Below, in pieces: positions 10,475-21,424 of a stretch of 64,000 bases of DNA. Position 1 is the first letter of the stretch, and every line of letters starts with the position of its first letter. Below the pieces are notes generated by a model. That model was not told the origin of the DNA. It saw only the letters and a list, made by a program, of their open reading frames with translations, and searched no databases. Source of the stretch: Halichondria panicea (taxonomy: Eukaryota > Porifera > Demospongiae > Suberitida > Halichondriidae); contig NC_087377.1 in the NCBI RefSeq assembly GCF_963675165.1, positions 2,464,824 through 2,528,823 of the forward strand, in the 5' to 3' direction. The position numbers and the translations under genes were made by a program.

Positions 10475-13400
10475 TGACCTCTGACCCTCTGTCTGGTCAA
10501 CAGACACCCAGTGCTGGCGATGAACAACCAGAAACAACTGGTAGGAGACTCTATTATAGCCCAACAATGATCATGTGCCTACCCATCTACTGTAGAACGA
10601 AGACCTTTCGGTTATATACTGTGTTACATGACTTGTTACTTGTACACCTCAGATACTCAAAATGATTCCACACAACTTTCAACGGATGACCAAACCTTGT
10701 CAAGTGAGTAATACCAGGGCATACAGTGCATGGGGAGGAAAGTGGACCAATTTACCCTCCCCCCCATAATGTTATAGGCTATAATTATTATAATGTGTAT
10801 TCAATTACTACCTTGTATGATTGAGTATGTGAAAAGACAACGTATATAAAGCCGCCCAGAATTCAATCACCTAAGAACACCTAATTAAACTGGGCACATG
10901 TCCTATTTCCCTGTATAGTGTTCATTTTAATATTTCTATTGAATCAGTGATTCTGATTGTCTTAAAGTGTTATAGCTGAAGTCACGTATCATGTTAACAC
11001 TAGCCAATAATGCACAAATGTGTTAGTATGTATTCATTTGGTGTTTTTTTAATTATTGTCAGCTTTGTCAACATTGCTGGTTGTGTTTGCAGGCACTCCA
11101 TTGACTGAGGAAGACTCTGATGCTCTAGAAAAGCTGCTCCTAGACAACAAAATCTCTTTGACTGGTGAAAGGACATATGAGACAGTAGTTCACCACCTTC
11201 GTGAGCTCGGACATATGGAACTTGCAGCCAACCTGAGGGAAAACCTCGACAAAGGTGGGTAGTAGTTAGTAAGAGCCGTGGGTAGTAGTAGGTGGGTTGC
11301 TGTATTGAAGTTACACTCACCTGTGTTGAATATTGCATTGCATGAAGCCCCTCAAGATGAAAGGGGGAACATAACAGCCATAACTTTAGTACTGTAGATA
11401 TGAGACCTTTTAAATAATATTATGTTTATACTATTTTATAGTTGAATAGCACAATCGAGGGCATAACGTACTTATGATGGTAGATATTGCACGTTGTGAT
11501 ACTTCAATATATATTCCATTACTACAATAACGAATATGATGTACTGTATCGTTATACATTTTGAATGAGCTGCCTTACGTTGCTGTTCCATTTTTACGCC
11601 AGTGGTTCAACGACTGTTTTAAAAATGCAACGGGTAAATTATTCTGCGCATGTGGCGACTATAATGTAGTTTGGAGATTTCTTTTGTAACTCAGACTGTT
11701 TAGTTTGTCTCTTAGGTGGCGCCTTTATTATTATGCCTCGACTGTTTTGTTTGTCTCTACTTTAATACAGCAACCCACCTACTACACACAAGTGTTTTCT
11801 TTTCAGTTTAATTATCCTTCTTTCTTGCTTCCTTGCGGTCTTGGTATAAAGCCACAACAATTAATACTACAACGCAATGATGCAATAGATGCGTGTACAT
11901 CAGTCCATTATTTTACACACTTTCTTCTCATGTTTTTTATAGACTGCTTGTTATAGATACTAATTATACTTTCTGTTCGATAATACAAATCACATCTATT
12001 GAGCAAAAGCGTATCATGGCGAGAGGCATTAGAACACAGCGCAGCTTGATCACTCGTTTCTTTTACAGTATGTTAATTTTCTGTTTGAAATGTGTCACCT
12101 ATAGTAAATGCTGTTTCCCTGCAGTTATCAAATGGCAGCGTCGATACCTCGATAGACTCATGACTCTAATGGTTGATAAAGAAACAATCGATATGTGCAC
12201 TCTGAAACTGTGTCTCGTTGGTCCCCCTCACGTTGGGAAGACAACCACACTCAATCGTCTACTGCAAGTGTATGAAAACATTCAATCAGCTGGAGACAAA
12301 GCGAAACATCCAAGCACTCTACTAGCTAACTGTATCCAAGTTATGGCGTTGATTAATAAAGATGAGTGGATATCTTCCAAGGATGTCGATGAAGAAGCCA
12401 AGATGATATTTGGTTATCTATGTGGCAATTTAACTCTCGATGAAATAGATATACCCAATGAAGAATCGACAAAGGCCACCCGATCTGAAGAAACAGTACC
12501 TTACAAAGTCCACACACAAACTGTACAACAAGCCACACTTACCGACTCTGAGGATAAAGCCGCTGTAACCCACAGCAACAAACTAGCACAGGTCATTCTT
12601 CGACTGCAAAAGCTGATAAAGAGCGGAAACTACTCCCAAATGGCCAAATGTCTTGGCAACACCTTGCTGAACATAAACGATGTCGGAGGCCAACCAGAAT
12701 TCCTAGAAATGCTACCAGCCCTGAGCAATGGTCCTGCCATGTATCTAGTGTTCTTGGATCTGAGCAAGGAACTTGACAAGCCCTACAAGATTCCCTTCTG
12801 TCGTGATGGCAAAGTCATCACTCCTTATAAATCAATGCACACAGTGAAAACCGCAGTCTCTCAAATCCTCTCATCCATTGCTAGTGTGCGTCACATGTCG
12901 GAAATTTCGAAGCCTCTCTTAAAAACTCCTCAGTTGAAGGAAAAATTTGAAGCTTTTCTCGCTGTCCCTCCAGTGGCAGCCCTAATAGGTACCCACAAAG
13001 ATAAGCTTGGTGGAGACTCAACAGATGGTCCAGAAAAAGAACGATTGACCAGAGACAAAATGGTGGAGATAAACACAGCATTGAAGCCCATCACCAAAAC
13101 TTTCGAGAACATTTTAGTTTTTCCTAAGCAAGAAAATGAGGCTTCTGATGACACATCTAATAAAGAAGCTAATTGCTCTTCTGACAGGATGTCCTTTTTT
13201 GCCCTCGATAACGATAAAGGCACGGAGAATGCTGAAATTTCTCCATTACGTGGCTTATTGAATAAACTATTTTACTCTCGCTTCGGCAAAACCTCTCTTC
13301 CAATACCCAAAAATTGGCTTGTACTAGGAATTATTCTCCGAAAGGAATATCAAATTGCCACAGTAGCAGACTGTATCGAAATAGGCAAAAGGTTGGAGAT

Positions 13401-16400
13401 GGATGAAGAAGAAACCACAATCTGCCTCCTCTACCTTCATAGTATAGGATCGATCCTGTACTATACGGATGTTCCCAATGATGATGATCCACGCTGGCTC
13501 CTCAAAGGTCACGTCATCTGCTTACCTCAAGTGATCTTCGATAGCATAAGCCAACTGATAATCGTTTCGATGCAGAATGTTCATGATGGAGGCCTCAACA
13601 CCGAGTTTGAGATAGCAGAATTGATCAGGAAAGGTCAGTTTACACTAGAGGCCATCGAGAGACATTGCAAAGTAGATGTTCAAGTTTCCAAAAATCTGAA
13701 AAACAATTTACTAATACCATCCGGACCGCTTGTGAAACTTCTCAAGTACCTCAACCTTCTCTCTGATATCACACACAAAGATGAAGATGGTGAACGAATC
13801 ACGTACCTCATGCCGGCTATATTGGAGTGTGCTTCACCAGAGGAGCTGACCAACCCATCTCAACCAGACATCAACAACCCAGAACCACTCCACATCACAT
13901 TTAGTTTTGGTTACGTACCAACAGGAGTCTTCTGTGGGCTCATCACTCGACTAGTTTCCCAAGGCCCTCATAAAATTCTCGGATTGACGTGGGAATTGGT
14001 GGAAGATGGCATCAAACGAAACTGCGTCTCCTTTTATGTTGACTACGTACACAAAGTGACACTGCTCTCTCACGACAGAAGCTACGAGATACGAGTTGAA
14101 CGCAATGCAAAACAGATGGATTTATCTCTTCACGATCTTTGCTCCCACACTTTGTCAGCAATCCTGTATATGCTCAAGAACCTGTTCCCAAAGTTGATCC
14201 TCAGTGTTGCATTTCAATGCTCCTGTCCCAAACACGCAGCAAGCAAGAGTCTCAACAACCTTTGCACCCTTGTTCAAGGCCGAAAGATCTACTTCCTGTG
14301 TGGTAGAAGTCCCGTCACCCTCAGTGAAGCACAACAAGTGTGGTTGGGGAAGGTGAGCTATTCTCCTGCATGCATGTTGGCGATGTGTGATCTAAGCTAA
14401 TACTCATGTACAGCATTTGGGGAAAAGAGACCGTTTGTTATAATAATTATGGCTGATAATGACTTTGTGTGTATGTGTACAGATAGGGTGAAGTTTTTTA
14501 GGGTGTGCAAGTACAATAGTATAGGACTAAACTTGGTGTACTGTTACATGCAGCATTAATCAGAAGGTATAAAAAATAATAAGCTTGTGTGTTCTATATA
14601 CGTCGACAAGTTTGTTTAGTTTGTTAATGTGTCTCGCATTTTCATTTCCCCTTTTTTGTCTTGTCCCTACAGCACGTGTGTCTAGGAAACAGGACGGAAC
14701 TAAAGGTGCTAAAGTTTGCTGAAGATGGTTTCTCCTTCCACTGGAGCAAAGAGGGCTCCAGACGTCAGATTAAGACAACTGATGATCGGCCCAACACTGT
14801 CAGCTTCGCGAGTGTGAGAGAGGAGGACTTTGGTCACTACCAGTGTGAAGTGAAGGATGCAGCTGCTGGGAAAGTGCTCCTCACTCTCTACACAGCTCTC
14901 TACAAAGAGGACACAAGTCAGTTATCTAACCTCAAGTATCCCCGTTGTCCTAGTTGATCCCATTTATCACATACTAAGTTGTGATTTTCTACTTATTATA
15001 CATAACCAGTCAGTGTACACAGTGTTTACTTCCTCTGCCCCACAATGACAACAGAACTCTTACAATTAACTGCCCAATTCTATTTACCATAATTATGTGT
15101 GAAGCTTTTTATTTGCTAGGGGGCCACTTGTGTATTTAAAGTGTTTGCATTACATTAACTACCGTATAGCGGGTAATTTTCGAGGGGTAAAATATTCGTT
15201 ATTTCCGTGGGCAAGCTCCCTATGAAAACAGTTACCAGAACGCATGCAATGCAGTACAGGCAATAACAGACAAAAATTACCGTTTTCGATTTGTCAATGA
15301 ATGCCATGGATTTTTACCCCACGAATATTACCCACTATCTATCTTACTTCCAATAAACAAAGTTCTATCAGATCGTAATTCCATGTATCATAATCGGATT
15401 GCTATATTCGAAAGCCTTCAGTCTGGAAAATACATGATCTTGATTCCTACAGGCCCGGCATTCCCCATTAATATTAGTGTGTCTAGCTGTATCTGTTCCT
15501 ACACACTACGTACAGATCCTCTAGCCTCAGGACAGCGCAAAATGTCATTGCCATCAGACGAAAAAGTTGAAACTCTGCCAAAGCGTCCAAAGAATGATGT
15601 CACTGTACAAGGTATGCATGATCTATATATATTATAGATCTCCCATTAATTTTATCATAAGCTCTATACTTACATGTATTAAAACTTTACATAACCAATG
15701 TACACAGTGTTTACTTCCTTTGCCCCACAATGACAACAGAACTCTTACAACTGCCCAATTCCATTTACCATAATTATGTGTGTAGCTTTTTATTTGGAAA
15801 GTCATTTTCAGCTTGTTCTCTGCCCCCAAAAACTAAAATTTTACCATATTATGTATAATAGTGTGAAGCTTTTTATTTATGGCATTCTTTAGCTCCTAGG
15901 TCTAAGAGTAACTTGACCGTAACATTGTGTAATGAAGTGGTACTCTTGTGCATGACTGTTATATTGTCATATCCTCCTCACAGGTAATGCAGTGACTCCA
16001 CTAGCCACTCCACACACAACCACTCAGTCAGGTAGCAGATACTGTGCATTGGTTTGTATTGTGAATTAGGTCAACATTACATCTGTATACAGTTCTAATA
16101 GGAAATGATGTCATCACTCAGCAATGTATGTTTCATGTGTACAGTTCATGAGACGACAGCGACTGCAGCTCAGTTGAGTCGTGAGTGCTCTGATGAAGCT
16201 CTTCTCCAGTTGTCTACTGAGATTGCTGGCTATGACAGATACAAGTACAGGCTGGGCCTCAGTGATGCTGAGATTGGTGCTATCGATCGGAGTACTTCCA
16301 TCGTTGATAACATCCCAGGGAGGTTTCACGCTGCTCTAAAGAAGTGGAAGAGTAAAAGCATCATTCTCGACAATCCATCCAATTCAACAGCTACTTACGG

Positions 16401-17591
16401 TCGATTAGTGGAAATTGCCTCAGAGATTGAGGACGGAGAGGCAGTTCGCAGCATTCACAAGACCTGTGTCAAGGATACACGTGAGTTACCTTTGTGAGCT
16501 TGCTCGTGTATAATTATAGTGCCACGATAATTATAGTGAACTCTGTACAGCATTCTAAATGTTGGCGACATAATTATGATTGTACTGTCAATGTCATTGG
16601 TATACAGCTCTCTCCTTGCATGTTTCCACGCTTTTTGGTGCTTTTCCTGCCCAATCCTGTAGCATTTTTCACATTGCAAGTGTGTTTGTTGGAACTTGAA
16701 TATTGATTTTAGTGTGAAGGGATTAAGCTTATAATTAAGGGAACCACTTGGGAATGATGCAATGAGCGGCTAGGGGAGGCTAGCTTGTTGCTATAAATGC
16801 TGGCACGCGCAAAGTAATCACGCGTGACATAATAATTGTACAAGTATAAAAATTATAGTCAGTGTAAGTTCAGTATAATATTATAGTCTAAAGTGGTTGA
16901 GTGTATATAGCCTTACAGTTGTATTGTGTACATACATGGTCTCGTATGTGGTGTACAGTTCAGAGTATTATAAGCTACTACGTGCGTTACATTGTCATTG
17001 TAAGGTACTTTGATCTGTACAGCTAAACCACATCAGACGATAGTGACAGCGACTGCCGCTCAGTTGAGTCAAGAGTGCTCGGATGAAGCTCTTCTTCAGT
17101 TGTCTACCGAGATTGCTGGCTATGACAGATACAAACTCAGGCTGGGCCTCAGTGATGCTAAGATTGACGCTATCGATAAGTGTCCTTCCATGGTTGATAA
17201 TATCCCAGGAAGATTTCTCGCTGCTCTGAAGATGTGGAAGAGTAAAAGTATTCTCGAAATGTATCCATTGAATTCAACAGCTACTTACGGTCGATTAGTG
17301 GAGATTGCTGCAAAGATTGAGGACGGAGAAGCAGTTCGCAGCATTCACAAGGCCTGTGTGGAGCATACATGTGAGTTACAAATGTACCTAGTTTATGATC
17401 ACTTCGACCATTACCTTTGTGAGCTTGCTTGTCAGTACAGTAGTGCCATGCAATAGTGAATTGTATAATTATAGTAAGAACAGCATTCCAAGTGTTTGCA
17501 ATACACACTGTCAAAATGGTATTGGATATATACTGCAAGTGTAGGTTTGCTAGTTGCTGACTCTTGTGTCTCCCTCCCTCCTCATGCAGGA
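10475..17591 (+). CDS. ROC-COR (ROCO-type) GTPase with Ig-like and two Death-like domains, unit 1 copy; 5' end missing
   Basis: Predicted exons are 10475-10540, 10653-10703, 11093-11254, 12125-14352, 14673-14916, 15516-15611, 15984-16031, 16145-16480, 17023-17370 and 17590-. The 2.2-kb exon carries a GTPase domain with P-loop GPPHVGKTT (from about 12218), G3 motif DVGGQ (12679-12693) and G4-type THKD (12991-13002), the form used by ROC domains. A COR-like region follows, with LHSIGSILYY and VICLPQVIFDSISQLI. Next come one Ig-like exon, a Ser/Pro-rich linker and two Death-like exons. Frames and phases agree across all joins. The first exons need an upstream partner: the first has no ATG, and the gap lies upstream. 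ROCO proteins are GTP-dependent scaffolds and Death folds recruit partners, so an intracellular signalling or innate-immune receptor role is inferred. An alternative ATG at 12016 is in frame with the big exon through the intron. Confidence 0.75.
11093..11254 (+). CDS. Short all-helical exon of the ROC-COR gene
   Basis: The 54-residue exon reads TPLTEEDSDALEKLLLDNKI and then a segment ending HMELAANLRENLDK. The pattern of Leu and charged residues predicts three or four short helices and resembles part of a CARD/Death-fold bundle, but it is too short to assign. The exon is phase 1 at both ends. The unit-2 copy (34712-34873) encodes the same peptide. Confidence 0.6.
14673..14916 (+). CDS. Ig-like domain exon of the ROC-COR gene
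   Basis: The 81-residue exon carries the hallmarks of an Ig fold: an HWSKEG core tryptophan, then EEDFGHYQCEVKD (the D-x-G-x-Y-x-C motif before the F strand) and a final beta strand KVLLTLYTAL. The first conserved Cys position is occupied by HVCLG near the exon start. Joined to a GTPase it would be cytoplasmic, as in MALT1, where Ig-like folds mediate protein contacts. The unit-2 exon (38391-38634) differs at only two or three residues. Confidence 0.7.
15163..15342. mobile_element. MITE of the 'accgtatagcggg' family in the intron after the Ig exon
   Basis: It starts 'ccgtatagcgggtaatttt' next to TA and ends 'attacccactatc', an imperfect inverted pair. The same element lies at the orthologous place in unit 2 (about 38879-39053) and near 63404-63612. 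No coding potential. Confidence 0.65.
16145..16480 (+). CDS. Death-like domain exon 1 of unit 1
   Basis: The exon encodes about 111 residues with the Death-fold signature YRLGLSDAEIGAID, then RFHAALKKWKSKS and TYGRLVEIASEIEDGEAV. These are helices with the conserved aliphatic, Trp and Leu positions of Death domains. It is phase 1 at both ends. Its flanks, including the 48-bp exon at 15984-16031, match the Death-like exon at 25393 better than the exon at the corresponding place in unit 2 (39490). The last base before the donor is C. Confidence 0.7.
17023..17370 (+). CDS. Death-like domain exon 2 of unit 1
   Basis: It has the same fold and signature as the previous exon (LRLGLSDAKIDAID, RFLAALKMWKSKS), with the distinctive SILEMYPLNST segment shared with 26299 and 49499. 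The exon ends with T before a gtgagt donor. Joining to the next acceptor at 17590 would create TGA directly across the splice. Reading through the donor instead stays open for about 28 residues to 17456. Confidence 0.7.
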
Positions 17592-18036
17592 CTGGAGGTC
17601 ATGGATCAGTCAACACCATCAGACACTACCAACACTATAGAACCATAAGCACATTTGCACATTATTTTGTTTTGTTTGACGCTTATTGTGGTAATGAATG
17701 AAGTGGCATGAGTTTTTTTTTTACTGACAATGTTCTTGGTATGGATCATTCAACTTGGGAACAAATATTAGCCAGTAATCTGGTAAAGTATCACTGCAGT
17801 AATGAATTTATAAATTTGCACATGGCCTACTGAGCTAGCTATCGTAGACTCGACTCTGCATGCTATAGACTAGACTAAGAGCTTCACAGCTAGGCAGCAT
17901 TGAAATAGTATAAATGTTATAGCTCCAGTTGCTAACAGAGATGGCTCCATGCACACGAGGAGCAGTGTAGAGAGAGAGAGCTAGCCAGAGAGTGACTGTC
18001 TCGAGGCATCCTGACTGAGTGCTGCTGCTGGTGGAT
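17592..18036 (+). promoter_or_regulatory. 3' tail of the ROC-COR gene, then upstream region of the MVASLQRELDNAR exon
   Basis: The terminal exon can continue in one frame to a TAA about 55 bases after the acceptor (LEVMDQSTPSDTTNTIEP) when the preceding exon does not end in T. From about 17823 to the ATG at 18037 the sequence is repeated upstream of the same first exon at 8033-8240 (inverted) and in unit 2. Conservation with the exon suggests a promoter and 5' UTR. A purine-rich GAGAGAG tract lies at about 17970. No TATA box was identified. Confidence 0.4.
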
Positions 18037-19063
18037 ATGGTGGCTAGTCTGCAGAGGGAGCTGGACAATGCTAGGGTGAGTAGTGTCAGGTCTTATTGAG
18101 TGGACCTAGATACTCTATCTATAGACTAGCTCTCTAGCTCCCTTTGTTGTAGTGCACCTATCATCAATGTGTTGCCCCAGAGGTCCGACATGCGTGCACG
18201 AATCACTACAAATGTTAGTGCATTTGGCCTGGACTTATCACATGACATGACCACAATGCACTGAACTTATAGTGATTCGTGCACGCATGTCGGACCTCCT
18301 CTGGTGTTGCCCCACTACCCCCCCCCCCGGGACATACGGGGAAATTTGATCTAATTTGGCCTGAAATGTTGGCCCCATATATACGGGGGGATTTGACCTG
18401 GCTTTGCGTAGTAAAGACTGCTTTTATAACCTGTTGATGTCATCATCATTTGTTACAAGCAAGCAACTTTACCTTTTCTATTTAAGTGAATCCGAAAAAA
18501 GGCTTGTACATAATTTATACATGTTGTAATCTATGTCAGAGTATACAATTTCTAAAGCTGGTCACTTTCCCTAAAAGTACATAATTATACATGTTTGTGA
18601 TCTAATTGTAGTATAATCTTATGTCATCGTATACAATTTCCTAAAAATAACGAATAATAATAATTATTATGTTCACATGTGTGTACAGGAGGATTGTCAG
18701 CAGAGGAGCATCCTAGCAAAACTGACCAAACAGTAGAAATTCCAAAACTGTTTCTGACTGGAGCTGATCCAAATAATTCGCGATAGTCTCAAAAATGCAA
18801 GCAAAGATTGGTTTGATTTAGGATTGGCTCTCGGAGTGAATATTACTGACTTGAAAGACATTGAAGACCAACACGCTAGTAACAAACGACGCCTAACAGA
18901 GATGGTGGGCAAGCGTCTTGAAGTCACTCATCCACCCATGACATGGCCTTACATATGTGAATGTCTAAGGAGTCCTACTGTTGAGCGTAACGATGTAGCC
19001 GAGGAAATTGAAGGCAAGTATGTGAGGACAGCAACTGCAGTTGCTCATAGTGCCACCAATTGA
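18037..19063 (+). pseudogene. Short gene with coiled-coil start exon and a frameshifted Death-domain exon, unit 1
   Basis: Exon 1 (18037-18075) encodes MVASLQRELDNAR. Exon 2 begins at 18689 after 'gtgtacag'. In the phase joined to exon 1 it reads 15 more residues and stops (LAKLTKQ then TAG). In the next frame it reads EIPKLFLTGADPN, matching the paralogous exon at the right window edge. A frameshift near 18773-18777 then leads into a clear Death domain (WFDLGLALGVNITDL, RRLTEMVGKRLEV, WPYICECLRS). At least one indel therefore separates domain parts; the paralogue has two extra bases there. The domain then runs into EIEG and either a GC donor or a stop at 19061-19063. The same break exists in unit 2, so it predates the duplication or conversion. 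Likely a pseudogene; alternative splicing of two frames is less likely. Confidence 0.6.
18150..18410. mobile_element. MITE with nested hairpin in the intron
   Basis: The block starts 'gcacctatcatcaatgtgtt' and contains an internal hairpin between 'ggtccgacatgcgtgcacga' near 18181 and its reverse complement near 18279. A C-homopolymer and 'gggacatacgggg' follow. It shares its left end with the complete MITE at 27300-27621 but lacks a matching right end. Copies are present at 41350 and, inverted, at 7680-7925. Confidence 0.6.
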
Positions 19064-19379
19064 TCATGAGAACCTGACAAGGTACGTTTGTACTAATGTA
19101 TTATTATGATCCTTTACTGATATATACTTTTTTTATTGCATAGCTTGAAGGGGACGAATAAAGTAAAGAAGCATAAAGAAGCATACATGCAAGAATTAAG
19201 TAAAGAATTGACTGACTCTGTGCTAACAATGTCGTCTATATAGCCATTATTATAAAGTATGAGTACTGTGACATGTTCAAGCATTGTTCATTTGTTCCTT
19301 GTAAGGGATCAGCATCTTATTCTTATAGAATAATTATTTATAATTGAGGTGTTTGTTTGACGATCCTTACCCACTGGCC

Positions 19380-20031
19380 ATGTGGTACAATGGGGTCAAG
19401 GAAGTACTTGCACTAGCGCTACTCGCGAGCACGGCGCTGCTATTACTAACCGTCTACCTCAACAACACAAGTCTCTCCTGTCATAAAGAGCTACCACGAG
19501 TACAGCATCCTGTACAGAAAGGTGTGTGGATCTACCAGCCATTATATTCTGCACCTAGTATCAATCATCTCTATAAAAATAATAATGTCTTATTCATTTT
19601 CCTCGTACAGCTATCGGTGGGTCAGGTATCCAGCACTGAACAGAATATTGACCAGCGACTACTAACACTCAGTCTAAAACCAGACATTGAGCTCAGGGGA
19701 AAGGTGATGTAATGAAATAATGACTATAATTATTTCACCTTTCCCCTGAGCTCAATGTCAATGTATACTTTATACGAGGCAATAATATTTCAGAAGCTAT
19801 CTTTGATTGGCAACAACTTGAGTTCAATTACAATTCTAAAGAATGTATTTTGTAGCTTTTTGAAAGGCCTATCAAATGGTGTGTTTAGATTAGCGATTGC
19901 TTTAATTTATAATGTCAGTAATTTGCCCCGGCCCTCTCTCCTAGGTTGGTTGCAGGAATATGAAGCGTCTCATGCTGTACGTGAGTGACAGTCTACCAAT
20001 GTACACTCTGGACTGGCCCTGGGTGGACTAA
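19380..20031 (+). CDS. Small predicted signal-anchor/membrane protein, unit 1
   Basis: Three phase-0 exons (19380-19523, 19611-19703, 19945-20031) join into a 107-residue open frame starting MWYNGVKEVLALALLAS. A single hydrophobic stretch of about 20 residues (VLALALLASTALLLLTVYL) follows a short N-terminus, giving a signal peptide or type II anchor. The remainder is polar and ends YTLDWPWVD. I do not recognise the family. The second donor lies inside a 24-bp inverted repeat (19683-19706 with 19736-19759). The exon could also be a 5' fragment of a larger gene. Confidence 0.35.
19683..19759. repeat. 24-bp perfect inverted repeat spanning a splice donor
   Basis: Bases 19683-19706 are the exact reverse complement of 19736-19759, separated by 29 bases that themselves contain 'gaaataa'/'ttatttc'. 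The left arm covers the end of a predicted exon and its gt donor. A transcript could fold so that the donor is base-paired. It is also present in unit 2 at 42883-42959. Confidence 0.7.
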
Positions 20032-20296
20032 AACAAGTAAGCTATCATAGACTATAATTATTAGCTGCAGCATTGGAAGATGTAATTATATGTCATGCAC
20101 AACATGCAGGTACATGTATCTGCCTAAAATGTTCCCAAGTTCTGGCTATTTTTAATATTCAATTTCCTGACAAATTTGCTTTTGATAGCCTAACGTGCGA
20201 CTCTAGATGGTTATTTATGTCCAGAGGTGGTTAGTACCAACCACCACCACCGACCAGTGTGGGCACATCCCTGTACATGTACTTGAACACTTATTA

Positions 20297-20400
20297 CACA
20301 CCCCTCACCCATCCACTCCACCCACACACACACCCCACCCACACACTCACCCACACATGCACACACTCCACACCCATACACACCCTCACACTTCCCACAG
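20297..20400 (+). repeat. CA-rich tract ending in a 3' splice site
   Basis: A run of CACACCC/CACACA units about 100 bp long ends in 'cttcccacag', the acceptor of the TPRKB-like exon. The same arrangement recurs at other introns in this window. Confidence 0.7.
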
Positions 20401-21424
20401 GTTGCTAGTACGTTCCACGTTCTGTGTGCAGTGTACAAAGCTGTAGTGGCCAGAGAACCAGACTAGAAGTGTCTACTCTGAAATAATTTTCTCTCTCTCT
20501 CCTTCAACGAACGTAAGCAGTGATGGTGTATGACATCATGATTATGACATCTTTGTGTACAGATCAGCGAATCTTTCAAGAGATTGGGAATTAAAGACAC
20601 TTCGCAAAATATTCTCCTATAGTGGCACTGCATTCAAATGAGGCTGATGCAAAGGTATCGTGCATTTAGTGCATTCAGTAGCTGAAATTTCTTATCATAC
20701 CACTACCTCTAGATCGATCTAGCCACTACCCACATCATCTGAAAAGCCTCTGTCTAAGCGTTAATTCACATTCTTGGAGCCGTTCAAAGATTCTTTTTTC
20801 CCCCCTCCCTTTCTTCCACTATTATGCATTTCTTTGATCACTACAACCTGTAACCATTCATTATTTTCTCACTCAGGCGTCTGATTTATTGGGCATGATT
20901 GAGGGTGACCTAACACCATTGCAAGGCATCCACTCGTGTAATAATACACAGAGTATAATCAAGGTAACCATCTCAAAGCACAACCTTTTATCAAAGAGCT
21001 TTTATCGTGGCAGTTTCTTAATACGATTTAAGTAATAACACACGGCCTGGAAGTACATGTACACTTTTTTACTAGAACTTCTGTCTTACATAAGCATCAA
21101 ATACAATTAACGCTAGTAACGCGAACATACTGTACAGGGTTGCATCCAAGGGCCCCCCCTGGTCACAATTTCTACCCCCCCCCCTAGGATCTGTCAGATT
21201 CATTAATAGGCATATAATTCTGATAACTTCGCCCCACCTACATTTTTCATTTCCCCAATTCGCCCCCCCTGATTCAAAATCCTGGATACAGCCCTGATAC
21301 AGTGAACACACCACACACCCACACACACCCACACACCCACACCCACCCACACACACAGGAGTACAAGATTCCTTCTGAAGAGCTGATCATAATTATACTC
21401 ACTAGTGAACTGTGTAGTTACTAG
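20401..21424 (+). pseudogene. TPRKB: Truncated TPRKB (CGI-121 / KEOPS subunit)-like fragment, unit 1
   Basis: Four exons (20401-20512, 20563-20654, 20877-20963, 21359-21424) encode, in order, STFHVLCAVYKAV, SEIIFSLSPSTN, ISESFKRLGIKDTS, DLLGMIEGDLTPLQ and EYKIPSEELIIIIL. This is the order and spacing of TPRKB/Cgi121 from about residue 50 to the C-terminus. TPRKB is a small regulatory subunit of the KEOPS complex that makes t6A in tRNA. The first ~50 residues are not found upstream. Exon 1 needs a one-base correction near 20457, and exon 2 needs one near 20622 (ILL, then TAG, then VALHSNEADAK in another frame). Truncation plus two frameshifts indicates a decayed gene fragment. The last exon follows a (CA)n tract directly. 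Confidence 0.75.
21310..21358 (+). repeat. CA-rich tract forming the acceptor of the last TPRKB-like exon
   Basis: CACACCCACACA repeats run straight into 'cacacacag' followed by the exon. No separate polypyrimidine tract is visible. Confidence 0.75.

Noticed and set aside
11893-12124. 5' extension of the large ROC-COR open frame as coding sequence
   Set aside because: A clear acceptor at 12124, the phase match with upstream exons, and the unit-2 intron with different sequence here indicate intron. An alternative start at 12016 remains possible and is noted.
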